A stretch of DNA of 32,245 nt, from NCBI GenBank assembly GCA_947177035.1, contig CAMWSS010000027.1, positions 1-32,245 of the forward strand. Direction: 5' to 3'. The stretch comes from an uncultured Porphyromonadaceae bacterium. GTDB lineage: Bacteria > Bacteroidota > Bacteroidia > Bacteroidales > Muribaculaceae. The notes under the pieces were generated by a model. The model was not told the origin of the DNA. It saw nothing but the letters and a program-made list of their open reading frames with translations, and ran no database searches. The position numbers and the translations under genes were made by a program. Positions 1-6,183 of this stretch are shown in pieces; position 1 is the first letter of the stretch, and each line of letters starts with the position of its first letter.

Positions 1-79
1 ATTTTATACCCGTGCCGATCCACATATGCCCGCCCTCGGCCGGGAGTGGATTATATTCATCAGATGTTGATGGTTTCAC
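1..79 (-). CDS. possible partial gene running off the left edge
   Basis: A minus-strand reading frame stays open from about position 79 to the window edge, in a different frame from the hydrolase that ends at 60. It reads ...EYNPLPAEGGHMWIGTGIK, and its codons resemble those of neighbouring genes. The start could be GTG at 79-77, overlapping the hydrolase end by about 20 bases, or ATG at 25-23. A competing ATG at 60-58 gives only 18 codons before a stop. The fragment is too short to assign a function and may not be a gene. Confidence 0.28.
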   Translation of the reverse strand, partial: MKPSTSDEYNPLPAEGGHMWIGTGIK

Positions 80-782
80 CTGGAGTGTGCAGGCAGTAGG
101 AGCAGGTGTGTGCAGGATCGGCGATGTAGGCCGAAAACAGACATGCTTCTTTATATCGCCCCCAGAAGTGCATCGGGATGAAATGGCGCACTTTTATCGC
201 TTTGGTGAACCGGCGTGCGCCTTCGGCGAAGTTGCGGCCCTGGCGGGGATCAACGGGAAACATGGCGACATCGATTGTTATGATCTCGGAGCTTATGCTG
301 TTGAGTGTTTTAGTGAACTCTTCGGTGGCTTTGCGGGCTTCCTGAGGCGTGTTTTCGTCGCGCCAGTGCCAAAGGTTGAAGTCGCCGGCGTGAAAGATTG
401 TGTGGCCGTCTGTGGTCGTTGCGAGGTAGCTCACGCCGATGTCGGTGGAGCTGTATGCTTTTACTCGTGATGTTCCAGGGATGTTTTCAATGACGTCGCC
501 CGGACTCATGCCGGCAACGCGCAGTGTCGAGGGGATGTCTTGGGAGAATATGTCGTTGGAGATAACGTATGTGCGTTGTCTGTCCTGGGCAATGTTGAAG
601 ATTTCGGGCGTAAAATGGTCGGAATGGCGGTGCGTGACGAAGAATGTGACCGGAAGTCCGGGATGTTCCTTCATCAGTTTGTGCAGTGCGTGCGACGGGT
701 CGCGGAACAGGTCAAACACGAGGATTGCGTCGTTGGTCGTGACGGCGAATCCGCTATGGTCAAGGTATGTTATTTTAAGCAT
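60..782 (-). CDS. MBL-fold (metallo-beta-lactamase superfamily) hydrolase
   Basis: A 240-residue cytoplasmic protein with no signal peptide. The metallo-beta-lactamase core is visible: the THRHSDHF motif supplies H51, H53, D55 and H56, HAGDFN supplies H131 and D134, and PMHFWG supplies a late histidine (H205). Together these are the usual two-metal ligand set. The N-terminus (MLKITYLDHSGF) and overall size fit the UlaG/YtnP-like 'Zn-dependent hydrolase of the MBL fold' group, whose members hydrolyse diverse esters or lactones. The substrate cannot be read from sequence. The ATG at 782 has no Shine-Dalgarno, as is normal in this phylum. The gene follows the AspT-type transporter on the same strand with a 70-base gap holding a possible separate start of transcription. 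Fold assignment is firm; the specific role is unknown. Confidence 0.88.
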   Translation of the reverse strand: MLKITYLDHSGFAVTTNDAILVFDLFRDPSHALHKLMKEHPGLPVTFFVTHRHSDHFTPEIFNIAQDRQRTYVISNDIFSQDIPSTLRVAGMSPGDVIENIPGTSRVKAYSSTDIGVSYLATTTDGHTIFHAGDFNLWHWRDENTPQEARKATEEFTKTLNSISSEIITIDVAMFPVDPRQGRNFAEGARRFTKAIKVRHFIPMHFWGRYKEACLFSAYIADPAHTCSYCLHTPGETINI

Positions 783-852
783 GTGGTCATGAGTGATGCC
801 GGGATTTGTTTTTCCGGATCATCAGTCATAACGTGTGGTGGGCGGCGTTGGT

Positions 853-2517
853 TCACGCAAAGATAAGAATGAGTACTTGTGCGATGATTACGCGTGCGAA
901 CATTGTCAGGGGGTAGACTGTGGCATAGCTGACGGCGGGGGCGTCATCGCCGGTGGTTTCCTGTGAGTAGTTCATGGCCATCGGGTTGGCCATGGCGCCG
1001 CACACCATTCCGCAGGCCGAGCCGAAGTCGAGGTGCCAGATGCGCATTGCCGCCGCGAGCATTATGGCCGAGGGAACGAGCGTGATGATGAATCCTGTGC
1101 CGATCCATGTGAGGCCTTCGGCTTGCATGATGGTGTCGACAAAGTCGGCGCCGGCGCTCAGTCCGAGGCATGCCAGGAAGAGTGACAGGCCGATTCCGCG
1201 CAGCATCAGGTTGGCCGAGCGTGTGGTGTAGGTGACCAGATGGAACTGAGGGCCGAACCGGCCGATGAGGATGCCCATGATGATCGGGCCTCCAGCCAGG
1301 CCAAGTCTTATGGGTGAGTTCATGCCGGGAATCATGATGGGGAGTGAGCCGAGCAGCAGTCCGGCCACAAGTCCGATGAATATGGCGGCGAGGTTGGGCT
1401 CCTTGAGGTCTGTGATTTCGTTGCCAAGCACTTTTTCCACGTTTTCGATTGCCACCTGTTCGCCCACCACCGTGAGTCTGTCGCCGAGTTGCAGCACGAG
1501 TGCGGGCGATGCGAGCAGTTGCACTCCGGCGCGCGTCACTCGCGTGATGTTGATGCCATAGCTGTTGCGCAGTCGCAGTGAGCCGAGACGTTTGCCGTTG
1601 ATTTCGGGGCGCGACACGATGATGTGTTTCGATATGAGCGAGGAGTCGATCGCGTTCCAGTCGATGTCTTCTTTGTTCCAGTCGTGGTGGGCTTCACGTT
1701 CGCCGAACAGCATTGTGAGTGTTGAGGCGCTTTTGTCGGTGCTCACCACCAGCAGGCGGTCACCCTGGGCCAGTTCGGTTTCAGAGGTGGGGATGCTGAC
1801 TCCTCCTGCCCGCCACAGGCGCGAGATCACAAAGCGCTGTGGGGTGAGCTGCGCAACGTCGCGGATCGTTTTCCCGAATATTCCGGGGTTCAGTACTGTG
1901 AATTCGCCTACCCAGGTGTGGTTGCCGTCGTCGTGTTCTGCGGTGTGCAGGTCGGTCTGGCGGGTGTATAGTCTGCGGACTAATGCGATCGCGATTATGA
2001 CGCCGAGTACGCCGAGCGGGTAGGTGACCGCACAGCTGAGCGCGGCTCCGGCCGATGGTTGTCCGATTTGTTGCAGGGTTTGCTGTGCGGCTCCGAGTGC
2101 CGGAGTGTTGGTGGTGGCGCCAGACAGGATGCCGACCATGTCGGACATGGGTATTCCCATGCCGAATGCGAGTCCGATTGCTGTGGCGGTTCCGAGTAGA
2201 ATCAGGGTGAGGCACAGCAGATTGAGCTTGATCCCTCCGTGGCGGAACGAGCTGAAAAAGCCCGGTCCGACTTTCAGTCCGAGTTCATAGACAAACAGTA
2301 TCAGTCCGAAACTTTGGGCGAAGTCGAGCATTCCGGGGTCGACGGATAGTCCGAGGTGTCCGGCCAGGATTCCGGTGAAGAACACGAAGGTCACACCAAG
2401 GCTGATTCCGAAGATTTTCAACTTACCGAGTCCGAGTCCGGCGGCAATAATAACGGAAATGACGATCACCGCCTGAAGGGCCGAGTGATTGTAGATTATG
2501 TCGGTCAACCATTGCAT
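853..2517 (-). CDS. AspT/YidE-type transporter (AAE family) with two RCK_C domains
   Basis: A 554-residue inner-membrane protein with an inverted-repeat-like layout: about five hydrophobic segments (residues 10-180), a soluble middle (about 195-365), then more hydrophobic segments (375-554). The duplicated transporter halves are visible: GATTNTPALGA at 133-143 mirrors GAMANPMAMNYS at 507-518, each followed by a YPL motif (TYPLG near 165, VYPLT near 534). The middle holds two RCK_C/TrkA-C type regulatory domains (about 205-270 and 295-365), each with a GDRL turn. This is the build of the aspartate:alanine exchanger family and its YidE/YbjL relatives. Characterised members exchange dicarboxylic amino acids or succinate, but the substrate here is not predictable. 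The ATG at 2517 lies only a few bases from the expected transcription start (see promoter). Confidence 0.87.
   Translation of the reverse strand: MQWLTDIIYNHSALQAVIVISVIIAAGLGLGKLKIFGISLGVTFVFFTGILAGHLGLSVDPGMLDFAQSFGLILFVYELGLKVGPGFFSSFRHGGIKLNLLCLTLILLGTATAIGLAFGMGIPMSDMVGILSGATTNTPALGAAQQTLQQIGQPSAGAALSCAVTYPLGVLGVIIAIALVRRLYTRQTDLHTAEHDDGNHTWVGEFTVLNPGIFGKTIRDVAQLTPQRFVISRLWRAGGVSIPTSETELAQGDRLLVVSTDKSASTLTMLFGEREAHHDWNKEDIDWNAIDSSLISKHIIVSRPEINGKRLGSLRLRNSYGINITRVTRAGVQLLASPALVLQLGDRLTVVGEQVAIENVEKVLGNEITDLKEPNLAAIFIGLVAGLLLGSLPIMIPGMNSPIRLGLAGGPIIMGILIGRFGPQFHLVTYTTRSANLMLRGIGLSLFLACLGLSAGADFVDTIMQAEGLTWIGTGFIITLVPSAIMLAAAMRIWHLDFGSACGMVCGAMANPMAMNYSQETTGDDAPAVSYATVYPLTMFARVIIAQVLILIFA
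858..865 (-). promoter_or_regulatory. candidate -7 element (TATCTTTG) for the MBL hydrolase
   Basis: The minus strand reads TATCTTTG, matching the Bacteroidetes -7 consensus TAnnTTTG. No TTTG is seen at the -33 distance, so the site is only half a promoter. It overlaps the last codons of the upstream transporter gene and would give a leader of about 70 bases. Confidence 0.32.
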
Positions 2518-2524
2518 AGCAGCG

Positions 2525-2532
2525 CAAAGTTA
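2525..2532 (-). promoter_or_regulatory. candidate -7 element (TAACTTTG) of the transporter gene
   Basis: The minus strand reads TAACTTTG, a full match to TAnnTTTG; the -33 box is poor. The element ends seven bases before the ATG at 2517, so transcription would begin about 0-5 bases before the start codon. Confidence 0.5.
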
Positions 2533-2581
2533 CAACAAATATGCGAGAAGCGCATCTGTTCGTTAAATAATTGAAATAAAA

Positions 2582-2613
2582 TTTGGTAAATTCAAAAAGT
2601 ATCAGTAATTTTG
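2582..2613 (+). promoter_or_regulatory. promoter of rpsU (TTTG-N20-TAATTTTG)
   Basis: TTTG at 2582-2585 and TAATTTTG at 2606-2613 are separated by exactly 20 bases, matching the Bacteroidetes primary sigma factor promoter. Transcription should begin near 2620, giving a leader of about 45 bases that is rich in A and C and has no Shine-Dalgarno next to the rpsU ATG. Confidence 0.78.
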
Positions 2614-2666
2614 CCCCGCAAAAAGGAATAAACCCAACGCAAAACAATCAAAAAACAGCATAACAA

Positions 2667-2858
2667 ATGATTATTGTACAAGTAAAAGAAGGCGAGAACA
2701 TCGAAAGAGCTCTCAAAAAATTCAAACGCAAATTTGAAAAGACCGGCATTGTGCGTGAACTTCGCAGCCGCCAGGCCTTTGAGAAACCCTCTGTGGCCAA
2801 CCGCAAAAAGATGATGAAAGCGGTGTACGTGCAGAAACTGCGCGCCGTTGAGGAATAA
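2667..2858 (+). CDS. rpsU: 30S ribosomal protein bS21
   Basis: A 63-residue, lysine/arginine-rich protein of normal bS21 length, with the family start MIIVQVKEGENIERALKKFKR trimmed here to its hallmark: an EGENIERALKKFKR block followed by a helical basic tail. bS21 sits on the platform of the small subunit close to the 3' end of 16S rRNA. In Flavobacterium-type Bacteroidetes it helps hide the anti-Shine-Dalgarno, which explains why most messages in the phylum lack that signal. The gene has its own consensus promoter 50 bases upstream and is followed by a 14-bp terminator hairpin before the recombinase gene. It is divergent from the transporter gene. The adjacent order rpsU - tyrosine recombinase - hpf is common in Bacteroidales. 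Confidence 0.96.
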   Translation: MIIVQVKEGENIERALKKFKRKFEKTGIVRELRSRQAFEKPSVANRKKMMKAVYVQKLRAVEE

Positions 2859-2894
2859 GCAACTCGCGACGAGCCCCCTTCGGATACCATATAC

Positions 2895-2940
2895 ACGGCG
2901 TGAATCGACAGTTTCGATTCGTGCCGTTTTGTGTATTTTA
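2895..2940 (+). terminator. terminator or attenuator between rpsU and xerC
   Basis: A 14-bp stem (2895-2908 with 2914-2927, two G-T pairs) closes a 5-base loop and is followed by TTTGTGTATTTTA. Its centre is GAATCGA / TCGATTC. It should end most rpsU transcripts. No separate promoter is visible before the next gene, which starts 27 bases later, so xerC and hpf may depend on read-through. Confidence 0.78.
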
Positions 2941-2954
2941 TAAATCAGACAAAA

Positions 2955-3878
2955 ATGAAAGGGACGTGGACGGACAAATTTCTGAACTATATACGGTGTG
3001 AATTGGGCTATTCAGCTCACACCGTGAAGGCTTATGAGTCTGATCTCGCCTCTTTTGCCGGTTATCTGACGGGTGGAAAGCCCGATGGGTTTGAGCCTGA
3101 GTCGGTGACGACGGCCGACGTGCGCGCGTTTGTGGCGCAGCTGAGCGCTGACGGAGCGTCTGCACGAACAGTGCGCCGCAAAGTGAGCGCTCTCAGGACG
3201 TTCTATACTTATCTCTGCCGCATGGACGTGTTGCAGGTCAATCCGGTTGAGCGGATTGTCACAGCGAGGGCGCCCCGGCAGCTTCCGGTCTTTGTCAGGA
3301 CCGATGAGATCAATGCGGTGATCGACGATGAGAGCGGTTATGATATGTCTGAATTCGATGATGTCCGTGACCGTCTGATTCTGGATATGCTGTACAGCAC
3401 CGGCATAAGGTGTTCGGAGCTGATTTCCTTGCGAGATGTCAATGTCGATACCGGACGGTGCGAACTAAAAGTGCTTGGCAAGCGTAATAAGGAAAGAATA
3501 GTGCCTTTTGGCGCCGAATTGCGTGAGATGATCATACATTACCGACAGTTACGTCCCAGCGGGCCTGGATCCGGCGGCGAGTTTTTTACGCGTTCCGACG
3601 GGCGTCCGCTTTATCGGAAGATGGTGTATAATGTGGTGCATTCAAAGCTTGACGGGCGTGCGCACGCGGCTCGTCTGAGTCCTCATGTGTTGCGTCATTC
3701 ATTTGCCACCGATATGCTGAACAACGGGGCTGATCTGAAGGCGGTGCAGGAGTTGCTCGGGCATTCGTCGCTCGGAACGACACAAATATATACTCATGTA
3801 ACATTCAGAGATCTTCAACAAAATTATCAACTTGCACACCCTCGTGCACAAAGAAAAGGAGGAACCCATGGAAACTAA
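2955..3878 (+). CDS. XerC/XerD-type tyrosine recombinase
   Basis: A 307-residue protein from ATG 2955; an in-frame GTG at 2931 lies in the terminator tail and is not preferred. Residues about 5-95 form the SAM-like core-binding domain (YSAHTVKAYESDL; RKVSALRTFYTYL). Residues about 110-290 form the catalytic domain. The catalytic set is complete: R152 in STGIRCSEL, K176 in LGKRNKER, H244 and R247 in SPHVLRHSF, H270 in LLGHSS, and the nucleophile Y279 in TQIYTHV. Length and spacing match chromosome-dimer resolvases acting at dif rather than phage integrases. XerC cannot be told from XerD here. The gene lies between rpsU and hpf, and its last 11 bases overlap the hpf start, so it carries the hpf ribosome binding site. 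Confidence 0.93.
   Translation: MKGTWTDKFLNYIRCELGYSAHTVKAYESDLASFAGYLTGGKPDGFEPESVTTADVRAFVAQLSADGASARTVRRKVSALRTFYTYLCRMDVLQVNPVERIVTARAPRQLPVFVRTDEINAVIDDESGYDMSEFDDVRDRLILDMLYSTGIRCSELISLRDVNVDTGRCELKVLGKRNKERIVPFGAELREMIIHYRQLRPSGPGSGGEFFTRSDGRPLYRKMVYNVVHSKLDGRAHAARLSPHVLRHSFATDMLNNGADLKAVQELLGHSSLGTTQIYTHVTFRDLQQNYQLAHPRAQRKGGTHGN
3854..3862 (+). promoter_or_regulatory. strong Shine-Dalgarno of hpf (AAAAGGAGG)
   Basis: AAAAGGAGG lies 5 bases before the ATG at 3868 and within the end of the recombinase coding sequence. It decides the hpf start: an upstream in-frame ATG at 3832 has no such signal and would add 12 residues foreign to the family. A full Shine-Dalgarno is rare in this window; nearly all other genes have A-rich leaders without one. 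Confidence 0.85.
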
Positions 3879-4161
3879 AATTCAAGCAATCCACTTTGAC
3901 GCATCTGAAGCTCTTGTCAACTTCATCAACAAGAAGGTTGAAAAACTGGTCCGTAAAAGCCCTTACCTTTCAGAGGTGAGCGTGACAATGCGGGTGGTAA
4001 AGCCTGAGACCTCGATGAACAAGGAGGTTAAGTTTGTGGCTCTTGCGCCGCAGCGGGCCGAAGTAGTGGCCACTAAGGTGGCTGATACGTTTGAGGAGGC
4101 TGTAGACCTGTGTGTGGCCGCTCTGGAGCCTCAGGTTGAGAAGTTAAAGGAGAAGAAGTAA
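3868..4161 (+). CDS. hpf: short ribosome hibernation promoting factor (HPF/RaiA family)
   Basis: A 97-residue protein starting METKIQAIHFDASEAL, the usual beginning of the S30AE/HPF domain. The beta-alpha-beta-beta-beta-alpha pattern is complete: helix ALVNFINKKVEKLVRK (15-30), strands around VSVTMRVV and KEVKFVAL, and a final helix from FEEAVDLCVAALEPQVEKL. There is no long C-terminal dimerisation domain, so it is the short form. HPF binds the 30S subunit at the mRNA/tRNA channel and silences ribosomes in stationary phase or starvation. It is the third gene after rpsU, overlaps the recombinase by 11 bases, has an unusually strong Shine-Dalgarno and is followed by a strong terminator. Confidence 0.93.
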   Translation: METKIQAIHFDASEALVNFINKKVEKLVRKSPYLSEVSVTMRVVKPETSMNKEVKFVALAPQRAEVVATKVADTFEEAVDLCVAALEPQVEKLKEKK

Positions 4162-4202
4162 AATATCCATTATGTCCGGTCTGATGGGCCGGATGAGCGT
4201 AT

Positions 4203-4240
4203 GGCGGCGGAGAGAGATTTCCGCCGCTATTTTTGTTTGT
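4203..4240 (+). terminator. terminator after hpf
   Basis: GCGGCGGA (4204-4211) pairs with TCCGCCGC (4220-4227) and is followed by TATTTTTGTTTG. This is a standard intrinsic terminator about 40 bases past the hpf stop. Confidence 0.85.
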
Positions 4241-4290
4241 GGGGAGGGTGGGGATGGAGGGAGGTGTGAGTGTTGTTGTGCGGTCATGTG

Positions 4291-4325
4291 AAAATGAGAG
4301 CGGCGGCCCTTGAGGAGCCGCCGCT
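4291..4325 (-). terminator. probable terminator of the 555-residue secreted protein gene
   Basis: A perfect 9-bp stem, AGCGGCGGC (4299-4307) with GCCGCCGCT (4317-4325), lies 35 bases past the stop of the minus-strand gene. On that strand it is followed by CTCATTTTCAC, a modest T run. Confidence 0.55.
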
Positions 4326-4359
4326 GTGAAAAAGTGGTTTTATCGGGTTAGGAAACCGC

Positions 4360-6027
4360 TTATTTGCGAACGATAACCTTTTTGCCGTTGACGATGTAGA
4401 GACCGGAGCGGTTGATCTTTGAGATGCGACGTCCGTTGATGTCGAAAATAGTGTTTTCGAGGTTGGTCTTGTCAACTGCGATGGATTCGATGGCGGAGTT
4501 TTCGCCGAGGTTGGCAACTTCCCAAGTCGAAGCGCCGTCCATGGTAGCTTCGGCAGTGTAGCCTACAACGTTGTAGTTTGTGCCGCTGCCGGCTGCGTGG
4601 ATGCAGGAGTAGGCATAGTCAGCGCCGTTGGCCAGGTTGGTGGCGCGCACGTATACGCGGTTGGTTGCGTCGGGCAGGGTGTCGGTGGCTGCGCCGGCGA
4701 TAGTGAACAGAGCTGCCTTGGATTTGTCGGTGGTTGTCAGCCAGGTTTTGTTCACAGCCAGTTCTTCGTTTGAAGCATAGCAGTCAAGGGCGTTGTTGAT
4801 GAGGCGGATCTGTCCGTCAACGAGCTGTATTGTCCATTTTGCGATGTCGTCATCGGCGTTGTCGGCAACGTCAAGGCACTTGATCTCGATGGGTTCGTAG
4901 TTGTCGTTGTATTCAGTTTTTACGTTTGCTGCGAGGTAGGCGGGTTTGCCTTCTTCACCCAGGTAGGGACGAGATACGTTCTTGAGGGTGATGATTGTGT
5001 TGTTGAGACCGTCGTTGATACCAGCCAGGCATTCGCTAACTGATTTGTTGTATGCTTCGATGCCTTCGTAGAGTTCCGAGATTTTGTCGTAGTCATTGAT
5101 GTCGAGGGTGAGGGCGTCGATCTTGTCGGCAACGGCGTTGACAACGTCGGCTTTCCACAGGGCGGGTACGTTGGCATATGCGAGCACGCGGTCAGCACCT
5201 GCTTTGAGGGCGTTGTCGATCAGTTCGGGACCGAGTTCTCCAAGGAGTTTTTTCTCATATGCGGCGAGTTCAACTTTCGCGTTGGCAACTTCTTCATCAG
5301 TAGCTTCTTCGAAGTAGAATACGGAACCGTTGTTGAGGTTGGGGTCTGCAGTGTAAGTGCCGGTGGTGGGATCTACACCGAAGTCAGAGAACGGGTTCCA
5401 GTCGGCAGCCATGAATACATAGGGGGCTACGTCGAATGACTGTGCTACGCCGCAGTAGTTTTTCACGTCGAAGCAGCCGCCTTTGTTGGGGTCGTTGCCT
5501 TTCCATGAGATGGCATAGGAGTTTTCGGTGTAGAGCTGAGTGCCGGCAACTTCGTTCACATAGTTCAGGTTAACGGCATAGAGAGTGGCGCCGTCTTTGG
5601 TGAGGTGGGCGAGTTCGCTCTGACCGCCACCAGCATAGAGCACCATGTCGTCTTTGTAGAGGTTGACCCAACGCACGCCGTCGTCGAGTTTGCCAGAGGT
5701 GTTGCTTTCAACAGCGTCAAAGCGCCAGAACAGAGATGCGTTGGGCACATATGCCGCGTCGGTTGAGATGGCAGCGTTGTTGAGCTGATAGAGGCCTACA
5801 TAGGGGCGTTCGCCGAATGTGCCCTGGCCAGCTTCTACTGCGGTGTTCTGGGAGGCTGTGGAGCCGTCGGGGTTGATTGCGTTGGCATACTGCAGAGTGA
5901 GGGCGCGGTTGGCCACTACCTTGTAGTATTTGGGTGCATCGGCAGTCGATGCAACGGGCACGACGTATTCAGCGGAAGCGGTTGCGCATCCGAGAAGCAG
6001 GCCCATCAGAAGGGTAGATTTTCTCAT
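4360..6027 (-). CDS. secreted protein of unknown function with sorting-type C-terminal tail
   Basis: A 555-residue exported protein. The signal peptide is MRKSTLLMGLLLGCATASA; the LLGC inside could be read as a lipobox, so anchoring is uncertain. Residues about 30-240 are beta-rich with lectin-like Y-x-V...W-x-F patterns (YYKVVANRALTLQY; LFWRFDAV). Residues about 242-345 are helical and charged, and about 350-510 are again beta-rich (KWTIQLVDGQIRLI). The last about 45 residues (VDKTNLENTIFDINGRR..., ending GLYIVNGKKVIVRK) match the short C-terminal secretion or sorting tails common in Bacteroidales and similar to type IX secretion (Por) tails. It is transcribed alone from its own promoter and converges on hpf. 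A carbohydrate-binding role is only a guess from the trefoil-like pattern. Confidence 0.8.
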   Translation of the reverse strand: MRKSTLLMGLLLGCATASAEYVVPVASTADAPKYYKVVANRALTLQYANAINPDGSTASQNTAVEAGQGTFGERPYVGLYQLNNAAISTDAAYVPNASLFWRFDAVESNTSGKLDDGVRWVNLYKDDMVLYAGGGQSELAHLTKDGATLYAVNLNYVNEVAGTQLYTENSYAISWKGNDPNKGGCFDVKNYCGVAQSFDVAPYVFMAADWNPFSDFGVDPTTGTYTADPNLNNGSVFYFEEATDEEVANAKVELAAYEKKLLGELGPELIDNALKAGADRVLAYANVPALWKADVVNAVADKIDALTLDINDYDKISELYEGIEAYNKSVSECLAGINDGLNNTIITLKNVSRPYLGEEGKPAYLAANVKTEYNDNYEPIEIKCLDVADNADDDIAKWTIQLVDGQIRLINNALDCYASNEELAVNKTWLTTTDKSKAALFTIAGAATDTLPDATNRVYVRATNLANGADYAYSCIHAAGSGTNYNVVGYTAEATMDGASTWEVANLGENSAIESIAVDKTNLENTIFDINGRRISKINRSGLYIVNGKKVIVRK

Positions 6028-6097
6028 AAATGTTGGAAATTATAAGTGTGATATGAATTTAAGTAGTGTATTCAGAGGGCATTTGAGTATACGGCCA

Positions 6098-6130
6098 CAA
6101 ATTTACGTATAAATCGCGAATACAACCAAA
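6098..6130 (-). promoter_or_regulatory. promoter of the 555-residue secreted protein gene
   Basis: On the minus strand TTTG (6130-6127) and TAAATTTG (6105-6098) are 21 bases apart, a good Bacteroidetes promoter. It gives a leader of about 65 bases. No obvious terminator for recQ separates the two genes. Confidence 0.68.
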
Positions 6131-6183
6131 TTTTTTGTGCAGAAAAAGTGTTATAAAAAATGTTAAACCCGTGGCGAAGCCTG

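Noticed and set aside
2955-3878. Recombinase as evidence of a prophage or integrative element
   Set aside because: Length, full Xer motif set and the rpsU-hpf context indicate a housekeeping chromosome-dimer recombinase; no attachment repeats or phage genes nearby.
4162-4359. tRNA cluster after hpf, as seen in some Bacteroides
   Set aside because: Only two terminator hairpins are present; no cloverleaf or TTCRA arm could be found.
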